NCBI RefSeq assembly: GCF_030252345.1
Contig: NZ_CP126980.1
Location: 2,433,501 to 2,497,500, forward strand
Origin: Actinoplanes oblitus
GTDB lineage: Bacteria > Actinomycetota > Actinomycetes > Mycobacteriales > Micromonosporaceae
Reading direction: 5' to 3'
Length of the DNA stretch: 64,000 bases
Shown: in pieces, positions 26,173 through 34,067 of the stretch
Position numbering within the stretch: position 1 is the stretch's first letter
Layout: each line of letters opens with the position of its first letter
Made by a program: the position numbers and the translations under genes
Notes under the pieces: generated by a model
What the model saw: only the letters and a program-made list of their open reading frames with translations
Databases searched by the model: none
Told to the model about the DNA's origin: nothing

Positions 26173-26253
26173 TTCTTATCGCTCTGCGGCAGGGCAATAG
26201 CCAGCTCCGGAGCCGCTGCAGCTGCGCGATCAGCGGTAGAAGAGTTCGCCGCT

Positions 26254-27003
26254 CTACCTCCCAAAATTTAATTGCTCAGCTGCAGCCCGCAGCTCTCGCG
26301 CTCGCTGAGCGAGGTTCAAGTTACCGAAGATTTCGGCAGCCTCCGACAGCCCTTTTGCCGTCGAGCCGAGGTTCATCGCCGAGTAGATCTCGGCAGCCTC
26401 ACTTAGCGTTCGAGCTGATTCAGCCAGCCGGTATGAATCGGTCTCCTTTAGCATCGTGACGACCAAGCGCAATTCTTGAACGGTATCGCCGTTGATCTGC
26501 CCCGTTCTAGCCGCCTCTTTGGCAATGTCGTCCAGCCGTCCCACGAGGGTGGCCAGGCGCTCACTCGGATCTTCAAAGAACCGCGCCAGTAGTAACTCCA
26601 GCTGATCGAGAGTCACGGGCGGCATGCCAACGCCAAGTGCGGCTTCTCGGGCCGCCTTCCACTGCAGCAGCATTTCAGCGGGATAGTTATCTGCGCCTGT
26701 TTTCGGATCGTCGATGGCCCGATGATGCGCCTCACAGAGCAAGAGAAGGTGGCGCCAGTCGTCGCGCTCTTCGTCAGTGAGATCAGCGCGGAAGCGCGGA
26801 GCATTCGGCTTTACTCCGTAGATATGGGCAACCTCGACGTTGAGCCGCACGCCACCTAGCCCGGTATCGATGCAGGCCGGCTGCGCACATTCTGGCGCAT
26901 AGCAGGTTCCGTTACTCATTGCGTATAGGGCACGTTTCACGGACTCTGAAATCGGGGCACGTTGACCGGTCCCGCGCGGCTTCTCGTTGTCAACGGCAGT
27001 CAT
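26254..27003 (-). CDS. HNH endonuclease-like protein with helical repeats
   Basis: 249 residues from the ATG at 27003 (a GTG three codons upstream is possible). Residues 20-110 form an HNH/McrA-type zinc nuclease: the first pair in NGTCYAPECAQPAC, the core VEVAHIYGVKPNAP, then LLLLCEAHHRAIDDP. The C-terminal 130 residues are helical. They end in two or three imperfect repeats of about 22 residues built on LSEAAEI (ARTLSEAAEIYSAMN, AKGLSEAAEIFGNLN, ARELRAAAEQLNF). These repeats may be a protein-interaction or sensor module. Its location in a defence island suggests DNA cleavage as an antiphage effector, but the target is unknown. Confidence 0.8.
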   Translation of the reverse strand: MTAVDNEKPRGTGQRAPISESVKRALYAMSNGTCYAPECAQPACIDTGLGGVRLNVEVAHIYGVKPNAPRFRADLTDEERDDWRHLLLLCEAHHRAIDDPKTGADNYPAEMLLQWKAAREAALGVGMPPVTLDQLELLLARFFEDPSERLATLVGRLDDIAKEAARTGQINGDTVQELRLVVTMLKETDSYRLAESARTLSEAAEIYSAMNLGSTAKGLSEAAEIFGNLNLAQRARELRAAAEQLNFGR

Positions 27004-27012
27004 AAAAGCCAC

Positions 27013-27313
27013 TATCGCCAGATGTTAGCCGTCCTCATCCTGCATGTCGGATTACGGTCGAAGGCTTGCATGCGAAGGCTTGCATGTCGTATCCGTACCG
27101 TGCTCGCTGACCGGCGCTCGGCACGGTGGCGCAGCCCGGACATGGTCGGATCGCGGCAGATCCGTGCACTTGATCATGGGAACCGCAGAGGAAACCCGTT
27201 GCGGTCGGACACCCTCATGGCGGACGATCCGCTTGCGGCCAGCAAGCGGACGAGCCGAATCCTCTAAGCAAGATCGTGGTCGGCTACACACAACGAACAG
27301 GTGGAGTCACGCT
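27013..27313. other. Intergenic region between divergent genes, with repeats
   Basis: No gene is supported here. It contains a tandem 14-bp repeat (27059-27086) and two larger similar blocks beginning TGCATGTCGG and TGCATGTCGT. It separates divergent genes, so promoters for both are expected within it. Confidence 0.45.
27059..27086. repeat. Tandem 14-bp direct repeat
   Basis: CGAAGGCTTGCATG occurs twice back to back. Each copy ends in the palindrome TGCATG, which also occurs once more just upstream (27041-27046). The location between divergent genes suggests binding sites for a regulator, but no -10 or -35 could be tied to it. Confidence 0.6.
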
Positions 27314-28165
27314 ATGCCGGATCTGAACCCGCAGACAACGCTAATCGCGTCCGGGACGATCGACGGCCTCCTGGAGCTCACCGACCCAATTCGGATGGCA
27401 CCGCTGTACCTGGTCCCCGAAGCAGACCACGTCCGGTTCGACATAGAACTAGACGTGACCGACAAATCTCCCGCTGACTGTCGACAACTTTTGGACCGGA
27501 TCCCTCTCGCTGTCCAGGCCGCCGTCGCTGCTGCCACCGGCACAGCCGTCCAGGCACATCTGACCGAATGGTCTTACCCGAACGGTGGGCTCCGTCAAAT
27601 CGGAAATCAGATCCGCTCCGAATGGTCGATCCGCACCGGGTGGCCGGCGGAACCGGACAGAGCCGCGGCTGCTTGGGACGCGTTCGCCGCCGTTGCCGTC
27701 GGCGCCGATCGTCAGGTAGCCGACCTATACGAGGTATTCCTGCTCGGGGTTCAGGCGATGCAGACGATCGCTCCACTGGTGGGACTATGGGCGTTCTCCA
27801 CCATCGTCGAGACAGCAGCACCTTTGCCGCCGCCAAGAACCAACATGGCGCATGTGCTTGAACTCGACGGCTATCTGCGGTCGGAGGGCTACGACTTGCC
27901 GCCGTCACCGACGCGCTCGCCGTCGCGTATCCGGGCCGCCGCCTTGCACCCGACAGACGAGTCGCCGCCCACCCCGGAGGAGGTGACGTGGTTCCGGCAG
28001 CTCGCCCGCGCCTACCTGCTGCACAGAACCGCTACAGGATTTACCACCATGCCAATTGTCGCCACTGATCGCGCGGCTCAACGAGGCCGTGGCCGCCGTC
28101 GAGATCGCCGCGATGAGGGCCTGACAGGCTTGGACGTCGCGGAGGTCTACGGCCGAGGACCGTAG
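27314..28165 (+). CDS. Uncharacterised island protein, 283 residues
   Basis: I do not recognise the family. The ATG at 27314 is preceded by GGTGGAG. The protein is soluble. Residues 1-100 look like an alpha/beta domain (PLYLVPEADHVRFDIELDVT), 100-190 are helical (AAWDAFAAVAVGADRQVADL), and the C-terminus is basic (AAQRGRGRRRDRRDEG). It is divergently placed from the HNH gene and followed by a hairpin terminator, so it is a single-gene unit. Being cargo of a defence-rich island makes an antiphage or regulatory role possible, nothing more. Confidence 0.6.
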   Translation: MPDLNPQTTLIASGTIDGLLELTDPIRMAPLYLVPEADHVRFDIELDVTDKSPADCRQLLDRIPLAVQAAVAAATGTAVQAHLTEWSYPNGGLRQIGNQIRSEWSIRTGWPAEPDRAAAAWDAFAAVAVGADRQVADLYEVFLLGVQAMQTIAPLVGLWAFSTIVETAAPLPPPRTNMAHVLELDGYLRSEGYDLPPSPTRSPSRIRAAALHPTDESPPTPEEVTWFRQLARAYLLHRTATGFTTMPIVATDRAAQRGRGRRRDRRDEGLTGLDVAEVYGRGP

Positions 28166-28194
28166 GATCGAGATGCATCTTCGCTGTCTCGATC
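28166..28194 (+). terminator. Hairpin after the uncharacterised gene
   Basis: GATCGAGA (28166-28173) and TCTCGATC (28187-28194) form a perfect 8-bp stem with a 13-base loop beginning directly after the TAG stop of the upstream gene. No T-run follows. Confidence 0.5.
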
Positions 28195-28366
28195 AGCCCT
28201 GACCGCAGCGAACAACACATCGCTGGCCTTCTCGTCTACTGCGGCGGCAGTCAGCTGACCAACGCGCGCGTTGTCTGTGTGAGATGCGGTCACACGATCT
28301 GGCGTTGTGATGCCGTCGAAAATCAGGGCTGGCGGCCGGGTAGAGTCATATTTCGGCAACCTAATA

Positions 28367-29185
28367 TTAGTCGAGTCCCGAAAAGTCCAAGTCAACAATG
28401 ATGTCCATCACCGAGGCGCCCTCTGCGTTGCAATAGTCTCTGATCACTTCCCAGATCGGTGTGGCGAATTCCCTATTCTCACGGAGCGATACCCTCGGTA
28501 CATTATCTTCAGGCTCTTCTATGTCTAGGTCAACGAAGCCTTCTTCCTCAAGGAACTTGAGATGCGGGTACAGGCCACCGTAGCTAACCCCGGCTCGAGC
28601 CTCCAGGTTGTGAATTTGCATTCTGATTTCGGATCGACTCCATGATGGGCTTTTACCCTTCTCAAGAATAATGGCGAGAATTCCTCGATGCTCTCGGGGC
28701 AGATCCGCCAGATGGGCACCAAATGTTTGCATCTCCGCCACCAGAGCGGGGAGTTCGACCGAGCGATCCGGCAGATCGAGGAAGTCGGCGAGACGATGCA
28801 AAACAAAAGACCCATGGGCCTGCTGTTGCTTAGTTAAATCTTGAACCGCATCTGACAGCCGAGTAATGGCAGCTTCGCCGAATCTGGCCTCGTGATCATT
28901 CTTCAACTTCTGCATTCGTGCGACAGTGTATTCGGATCCGTCTGTAATTTTGTGATGCATGTAACAGAGGAAGAGAAGATTGTCCGCAGACCGCCTCTCT
29001 TCGTCGGTCTGCGATTCCCTGTAGCGTGGGCCGCCTCGTTCCGCCGCCTCAATATGGGCAAGCTGTGCTATATAGGTACCTGCGTCGTTGATTATTCGCG
29101 CAGAGCAGTCAGGGTAGGCGCATTCGTTACCCGAGTGGAGATAGAGAATTCGGAGCGTCTCTTGGGTCGGTTGTAGGCGTGCCAT
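28367..29185 (-). CDS. HNH endonuclease with C-terminal winged-helix-like domain
   Basis: 272 residues from the ATG at 29185. Longer in-frame starts exist, but homology begins at MARLQPTQET and a -10 box lies right before this ATG. Residues 12-95 are an HNH zinc nuclease: GNECAYPDC, AQLAHIEAAERGGPRY, DNLLFLCYMHHKITDG. Residues 130-272 contain a winged-helix pattern (SEIRMQIHNLEARAGVSYGG, LYPHLKFLEEEGFVDLDIEE) like a reader or oligomerisation domain. Base composition is markedly more A/T-rich than neighbours and has non-actinobacterial codons, a sign of recent transfer. It is probably a stand-alone restriction-like effector. Confidence 0.8.
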   Translation of the reverse strand: MARLQPTQETLRILYLHSGNECAYPDCSARIINDAGTYIAQLAHIEAAERGGPRYRESQTDEERRSADNLLFLCYMHHKITDGSEYTVARMQKLKNDHEARFGEAAITRLSDAVQDLTKQQQAHGSFVLHRLADFLDLPDRSVELPALVAEMQTFGAHLADLPREHRGILAIILEKGKSPSWSRSEIRMQIHNLEARAGVSYGGLYPHLKFLEEEGFVDLDIEEPEDNVPRVSLRENREFATPIWEVIRDYCNAEGASVMDIIVDLDFSGLD

Positions 29186-29191
29186 GCACGA

Positions 29192-29199
29192 ATTATCTA
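29192..29199 (-). promoter_or_regulatory. -10 box giving a leaderless HNH transcript
   Basis: On the minus strand TAGATAAT ends six bases before the ATG at 29185. With normal -10 to start-site spacing the mRNA would begin at the ATG itself, and no Shine-Dalgarno is present. No clear -35 was found. Confidence 0.4.
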
Positions 29200-29200
29200 C

Positions 29201-29496
29201 TAGAGGAGTTCGCTGCGGTGTCGCCTGCCGCAACTGATCTTGCGTCATCCGGGTCTGCGCACTCATCTCGGCTACTTGTTTCATTGCCCTAGGACCGCGG
29301 CCCGGCCAGGCTTCGGTCTAGACGTCCGGGCTGTCGCTCTCATTTCGGCTGCCCACCTCGGTGTGGCTCTCATTTGGCCTGCGCAGTCCCGGGCGTCGCT
29401 TCAGGGCAGGGAGAGGCTCAAGAGAGGTTTGCACAGCTCAAAGTAGCGATGCCCTCCCAGCTCGACGAACCGTCGGATCGAGCACCGGAGGGATAC
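29201..29496 (+). other. IS110 left non-coding region; possible bridge RNA
   Basis: About 300 bases precede the IS110 transposase with no gene. They hold a GCCCGG/CCGGGC stem around 29306-29338, an 11-base near-repeat (GCTCTCATTT at two places near 29335-29384), and a hairpin just before the Shine-Dalgarno (GCTCGA 29460-29465 with TCGAGC 29478-29483). IS110-group elements encode a structured bridge RNA in this position that pairs with target and donor. The assignment here is inference: the element ends were not resolved and the pairing loops were not identified. Confidence 0.3.
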
Positions 29497-30672
29497 ATGA
29501 ACCGGTCGCAGCGTGTGGTCATCGGCATGGACCCGCACAAGCGCTCTGCCACCATCGAGGTAATGACCAGCGACGAGACCATCCTGGGCACCGGCCGGTT
29601 CGGCACCGATCGAGACGGCTACAAGGACATGGTCACGTACGCCAAACAGTGGCCAGACCGGGTCTGGGCCATCGAGGGCTGCCAAGGAATCGGCCGGCAC
29701 ATCGCCAACCGGCTCCTGGCCGACGGCGAGCAGGTCGTCGACGTCCCACCGAAACTGTCCGCCCGCGCCCGGGTGTTCGCCACCGGTCAGGGCCGTAAGA
29801 CAGACGCTACCGACGCGCACTCCATCGCGCTGGTCGGCACCCGGATGGCCGGGCTGCGTCCGCTGGTCAACGATGAACAACTGGCCGTGCTACGGATCCT
29901 GGCCGACCGGCGCCGCTCCCTCGGCGAGGACCACACCAGGATGGTGTCGCAGCTGCACCAACTGCTGCTGGAGCTGATCCCCGGTGGGGCGAAGAAGAGC
30001 CTGTCCGCCGCTCAGGCCAAAGTACTGCTGGCCACCGTCCGACCGCGGGACGCCGCCGGCAAAGCCCGCCGGCGGGTGGCTGCGGAGCTGATCGCTGACC
30101 TTGAGCGGATCTACCAGCGGTCCAAGCAGGCCGACAAGGAGCTCAAGGATCTGGTCGCCGCCACCGGCACCACGCTGATGGACCTGCACGGCATCGGCCC
30201 GTCCGGCGCAGCCCGGCTGCTGATCGAAGTCGGTGCGGTCATCCGTTTCCCGGACCGCGGGCACTTCGCCTCCTGGAACGGCACCGCACCCATCGACGCG
30301 TCCTCCGGCGACCAGGTCCGCCATCGGCTCTCCCGGGCGGGCAATCGGCAGATCAACCGAGTCCTGCACATCATGGCCACCGTCCAGCTACGCCGTCCGA
30401 CCGAAGGCCGCGCCTACTTCGACCGCAAGAAAGCAGCGGGGAAGACGTCGATGGAAGCCATGCGGGCACTGAAACGGCGCCTGTCCGACATCGTCTACCG
30501 ACAGATGATCAACGACGCCACCGCGGCGATGGCGACGGGTCCGGGAGGACACCGGGGAACGTCAGCGAACTCCAGCGTGACCGGCTCTCATCCCTACACC
30601 GGCTCTTCGGAGAAGTCACTTCCCGAACCCGCCGACAGCAATCTTAGAACCTCAATCCAGACCACGTCTTGA
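29497..30672 (+). CDS. IS110-family transposase (DEDD recombinase)
   Basis: 391 residues from the ATG at 29497, with GGAGGG four bases upstream. The N-terminal RuvC-like DEDD domain shows VVIGMDPHKRSATIEV (first Asp), AIEGCQGIGRH (Glu) and GRKTDATDAHSIALVG (two Asp). The C-terminal Transposase_20 domain contains DLHGIGPSGAARLLIEVG and FASWNGTAPIDASSGDQ, where a serine acts as nucleophile in this family. The gene is full length with all motifs, so it is probably active. Typical IS110 inserts have no terminal inverted repeats, which fits: none were found. It sits between two HNH genes. Confidence 0.88.
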   Translation: MNRSQRVVIGMDPHKRSATIEVMTSDETILGTGRFGTDRDGYKDMVTYAKQWPDRVWAIEGCQGIGRHIANRLLADGEQVVDVPPKLSARARVFATGQGRKTDATDAHSIALVGTRMAGLRPLVNDEQLAVLRILADRRRSLGEDHTRMVSQLHQLLLELIPGGAKKSLSAAQAKVLLATVRPRDAAGKARRRVAAELIADLERIYQRSKQADKELKDLVAATGTTLMDLHGIGPSGAARLLIEVGAVIRFPDRGHFASWNGTAPIDASSGDQVRHRLSRAGNRQINRVLHIMATVQLRRPTEGRAYFDRKKAAGKTSMEAMRALKRRLSDIVYRQMINDATAAMATGPGGHRGTSANSSVTGSHPYTGSSEKSLPEPADSNLRTSIQTTS

Positions 30673-32392
30673 CACAGAGAGGAGCCAGTTGAGTTAGATC
30701 GCCGGGTGTTTCCAAGGCGTGTTGAGGAGTAGGGGCTGCACCGGGCGGAAGCCCTCTGATGGTGGTTTGTTCCGGCCTGTGACGCGAGGCCGGCTACGCG
30801 GCCGAGGCTTCTGGATTGGGTGGCGGTGACGAGATGTGGTGGGGTGCAGAGAACAGCGAGTCCGGTGTGGTGTGGATGTCGTCGTCTGGTTGCATCAGGG
30901 TGGCGTAGATGTTGGTGCCTTCGACGCATTTGAACCGGGCGACGACGTCGACGCCTGAGCCTATGGCGGCGCGGAGTTCGTCGGTGTTGGTGAGGGTCAC
31001 CTGGGTAGCGCGGATGGCAGCCCTGCCGATGTTGATCTGGTGCGACGCGCAGGTGATGTTGTAGTCGGCGTTCAGCATCGTCAGGTCACCGGGAACGCTG
31101 GCGAGGACGGCCTGAAGGAAGTCTTCGATGCAGTCGGCGTAGATCGTGAGTGTGACGGTGCTGCTGGGGACTCTGGCCGCTTTTCCGTCGAGCAGTCTGG
31201 CGGCGGCTAGTAGGTCCGCGCACTCATCGGCGGGTAGTTCTTCGGGGATGGTGAATGGCTCACCGGCGTGCGCCTGGACTCGTTCGAGCGCCGCAATGAT
31301 CTCGGCGTCTTTTCGCAGGTGCTGCAGAGCGCCAGCCCGTTCGGCGGGGTCGCCGTCCAGGAGGTCACCGATGCATTGGTTGTTCAGTCGTAGTTCCAGC
31401 CGGTCGGTGGCCTCGGCCTGTAGGAACAGGTCCACCGAGGATCGGACTGCGTAGGGATAGTGGCCTGCGAAGTCGTTGGCGTTGACGTTGACGTGTATGA
31501 CCTCGCCGGACTCGTTTCGAGCGGTTTGGAGGTGGGCGGTGAAGATGCCTGCTCCGTCGTGAAGGAGTATCCGGCCTCCGTGGTGGCCGCGGAACACGAC
31601 TGCCGGATGCAGTTGGAGACGTTGTTTGACGGTTCCCGATGCGGAGACCACAGCCAGCTGGTAGTTGGTCCCGGGTGAGAGCTGTGTCTGGCCGACCGTA
31701 ACCAGGACTTGATCGTCGGGCCCGTCGAGCCCGATCACGCCGGCCCATGAGGGTCCTATCCCGTCGGCTGGTTGGGCGAGATAGTGGCCGGCGACGGCGA
31801 TCTCGCCACCGAAGTTGGCGAGGTCGGCGAGCCGTTGTTCGGCGTGTACTGCTTGAGGATCGGATTCGGGAAAGTCGAAGATGGGTGGCAGTGGCTCATT
31901 CGGCGGGGATTCCTGGGCGTCAGCTGGGGTGAATCGCACTGTGATGCCGCCGGGCATGGTCTGAAAGTCGTGGCGCCAGTTGCTGGACGTGGTTGCTTGA
32001 CGGTCGGAGAGTTCCCGGATACGGGCTGCGATTTCGACCGGATTGGTGATCTGGCTGTCGGCTATGGCGGCGTCGGCTGATCGTTTCGTGTCTGCGCTGA
32101 ATCGCAGGACCCGCCGGATGACGTTCGCCTTCTTGTCGGCGGCCTTGCTGAGTATGACTCCTACCAGCATGCTTCCGGGCTGCCGGTCAGACTTGGCGAG
32201 GTTGCACGGCCGGCAGATCGGAGCCAGATTGGCAGGGTTGTGGACGTCGAAGTCCGTCGCGAGGTCGTACATGGCGATGTACTCCTGGAGGCGATCGGAT
32301 GTGACTGTTCGGGGAATGACGTGGTCAATCTCGATGTCGCGCAGTGCTTTCGGCGTGTCGCAGCAGTAGCAGCGGTTCTGCCATTCCGCGAG

Positions 32393-32395
32393 TAA
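32393..32395. repeat. Target-site duplication, left copy (TAA)
   Basis: TAA at 32393-32395 and TAA at 33294-33296 flank the IS exactly. Using one copy restores the interrupted HNH frame. Confidence 0.7.
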
Positions 32396-32414
32396 AAGTC
32401 CCTAACACGATCTC

Positions 32415-32792
32415 TTAGTGGGTCCAGTTGATCAGGCGGCGCCAGCAGATCAGGACGCAGGCGAGGCTGACGAAGCCGTCGTGGATGTCGAGTCGGCGTT
32501 CCCAGCGCACGGCGAGCCGGCGGAACTGGTGGAGCAGGGCGAAGGTCTGCTCGACGACGTAGCGCAGTCTGCCCAGACCTTTGATCCCGGGGGTTTTGGG
32601 CCTCGGGATGATCGGCTCGGTGCCGCGTTCGCGGCAGGCCTGACGGAATGCCGCGCTGCTGTAGGCCTTGTCGGCCAGCAGGGTCGCGAAGCGCCGCCGA
32701 GGGCGGCCCGGGCGTCCGGCGATCGGCGGGTAGCAGTCGAGCAGGTCGAGGGCGCGTTTGATGTCGGGAACGTTCGCGCCGCTGGTCAGCAC
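32415..32792 (-). CDS. IS5-family transposase, orfB (C-terminal part)
   Basis: The frame is open well upstream of its first ATG at 32792, up to the orfA overlap. It reads GPSPVNRGKPGSKHHLICDG before MLTSGANVPDIKRALDLLD, the DDE-fold core with the second catalytic Asp region. It then reads LLADKAYSSAAFRQACRERG and YVVEQTFALLHQFRRLAVRW, which holds the catalytic Glu segment. In IS5 elements of this type orfB is expressed as an orfA-orfB fusion by -1 frameshifting. It is not expected to work alone. Confidence 0.8.
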   Translation of the reverse strand: MLTSGANVPDIKRALDLLDCYPPIAGRPGRPRRRFATLLADKAYSSAAFRQACRERGTEPIIPRPKTPGIKGLGRLRYVVEQTFALLHQFRRLAVRWERRLDIHDGFVSLACVLICWRRLINWTH

Positions 32793-32821
32793 GTAGATCG
32801 GGGTGCCGTTGCCGTCACAGA

Positions 32822-33253
32822 TCAGGTGGTGTTTCGAGCCGGGTTTGCCGCGGTTGACCGGCGACGGGCCTGTCCCGGCACCCCCTTTTTCGCGTCGATG
32901 TGACTGGCGTCCATCGCCGCTCTCGACCAGTCGATCCGGTTCGCTGCGTTCAGCTTGGCGAGCAGTATGCGGTGGACCTGGTCGAACACCCCGGCCTCAG
33001 TCCAGCGTTGCAGCCGTCGCCAGCAGGTCATTCCGGAGCCGAAGCCGAGTTCCTGCGGCAGGTCCTCCCAGCCGATCCCGGTGTGCAGCACGAACAGGAT
33101 GCCTTGCAGGCACAGCCGGTCCGGGACCGGCCGCGGACCCGGCGACTTCGCCGGCCACGGCGGTAGTACCGGCTCGATCAGCTTCCACAACTCGTCACCG
33201 ATGACCCACGCCTTGCTCACGACGACCGAACGAGAATGATCTTTACCTCGCAA
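32822..33253 (-). CDS. IS5-family transposase, orfA (N-terminal part)
   Basis: 143 residues with the DUF4096/HTH front half of IS5 transposases: VIGDELWKLIEPVLPPWPAK, then GILFVLHTGIGWEDLPQELG, GSGMTCWRRLQRW, and AAMDASHIDAKKG containing the first catalytic Asp. The run A5G5 (complement of 32881-32890) lies at that point. A -1 shift there turns the sequence into EKGGAGTGPSPVNRG of orfB, giving one complete DDE transposase. Confidence 0.8.
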   Translation of the reverse strand: MRGKDHSRSVVVSKAWVIGDELWKLIEPVLPPWPAKSPGPRPVPDRLCLQGILFVLHTGIGWEDLPQELGFGSGMTCWRRLQRWTEAGVFDQVHRILLAKLNAANRIDWSRAAMDASHIDAKKGVPGQARRRSTAANPARNTT

Positions 33254-33446
33254 CGCTGATCAACATCGATTCAGCAGATCGTGTTAGGAGCTTTAAGGCC
33301 AGCTTGAGCAGGGCGTTGTCGCCAGAGCGGTACCTGACGTCCTGAGGTTTGCTGAAAGTGGTCACGATCCTTGCCGGACCTGTTCTGTGCGTCGGAAGGA
33401 GAAAGGGAGGCCGCACCGGGCCGGGCCGGTGCGGGTCGTGGGAGGC

Positions 33447-34067
33447 TTACTCTCTTTTCCAGCGAGTCGTGGTCAGTAGATTGGTTTTGTCGATGGGCGG
33501 AAGGCCGTCGTCGAGGCCGCGGAGGCGCTGGTAGACGTCTCGCATCTTGGCTTTGTCCGGCAGGTGCGGCGTCCCGGCGGCTTTCTCCAGGACGGTCAGG
33601 GTGCTTGCCAGCCTGATCGAGCCGATCGTGCTGTCGACGTTGCGCATGCGAGTAAGTCGTCGGATTTCGCTGGTGGCGGTTCGCGCTCCGGGGCCGTCGT
33701 CGATCAGGACAATGACGTCGGCACCGGCTTCTGCGGCGACCACGGCGTGGGCGATGACCATCGTTTCGCCCAGGTCCTTGGAGCGCTTGAGGCGCTCGGC
33801 CATCGGTTGCTGGGTGAGGCGGTGGACGACTCGTGCCAGCTCAGGGGTGTGGTCGTCGGGAAGGATCCGGATCCAATCCGGTGTCAGCTTTTTCCAGACG
33901 GTTCCTGCCGGCCGGAACCGCTGGTCTTGATCCGCTTTGCGGAGCACCTCGGTTTCCACTGCGGCCGGGGCGCTGAGCCGACCCAGTGTGGCGATGAGAA
34001 GCCGTTGCTGGTGAATCGACAGGAAGTTCAGGGCTGGCCCGGCGTCGATGATGGGTCGCTGCGTCAT
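33447..34067 (-). CDS. PIN-domain ribonuclease-like protein (putative toxin)
   Basis: 206 residues. It starts with the PIN signature RPIIDAGPALNFLS (Asp about 8), continues with the acidic helix KDLGETMVIAHAVVAAEAGA and ends the core with VIVLIDDGPGARTATSEIRR. These supply the four acidic residues for a metal-dependent RNase. The ATG overlaps the stop of the ImmA/IrrE gene by 4 bases, so it is translationally coupled as the third gene of an XRE - ImmA - PIN operon. The usual inference is a regulated toxin or effector RNase. PIN domains are sometimes inactive; here the acidic residues are present. About 50 residues longer than VapC toxins. Confidence 0.8.
   Translation of the reverse strand: MTQRPIIDAGPALNFLSIHQQRLLIATLGRLSAPAAVETEVLRKADQDQRFRPAGTVWKKLTPDWIRILPDDHTPELARVVHRLTQQPMAERLKRSKDLGETMVIAHAVVAAEAGADVIVLIDDGPGARTATSEIRRLTRMRNVDSTIGSIRLASTLTVLEKAAGTPHLPDKAKMRDVYQRLRGLDDGLPPIDKTNLLTTTRWKRE

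Larger units (their letters stand above)
32396..33293 (-). mobile_element. IS5-family insertion sequence, 898 bp
   Basis: The ends are imperfect inverted repeats: AAGTCCCTAACACGATCT on the left, and AAGCTCCTAACACGATCT as the complement of the right end, 16 of 18 matching. It is flanked by a 3-bp TAA duplication and carries transposase orfA and orfB on the minus strand in different frames. The length and two-frame layout fit actinobacterial members of IS5. The repeats and target duplication are intact, so insertion is recent compared with the decayed relative at 10822-11053. Confidence 0.85.
30794..33365 (-). pseudogene. HNH endonuclease gene interrupted by an IS5-family element
   Basis: The gene is split by the IS at 32396-33293. 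The 5' piece starts at a GTG at 33365 (VTTFSKPQDVRYRSGDNALLKLA, 23 codons) and the 3' piece resumes after the IS. Removing the IS and one TAA duplicate restores a single 557-codon frame with no stop. The HNH core reads NRCYCCDTP, IEIDHVIPRTVTSD and NLAPICRPCNLAKSD. About 430 residues of unknown beta-rich C-terminal region follow. Without excision only a product initiating downstream (for example ATG at 32272, lacking the zinc-binding N-terminus) could be made. It begins 81 bases after the PIN gene on the same strand, so it was probably the fourth gene of that operon. Confidence 0.8.

Noticed and set aside
28147..28398. Small minus-strand open frame downstream of the HNH gene at 28367
   Set aside because: It overlaps the end of the unknown gene and the HNH 3' end. 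There is no start signal, and composition does not match either neighbour.
32415..33253. Two-frame IS5 transposase as a pseudogene
   Set aside because: The break falls on an A5G5 run, and both frames are fully conserved around it, as in IS5 elements that use -1 frameshifting. The terminal repeats and target duplication are intact.
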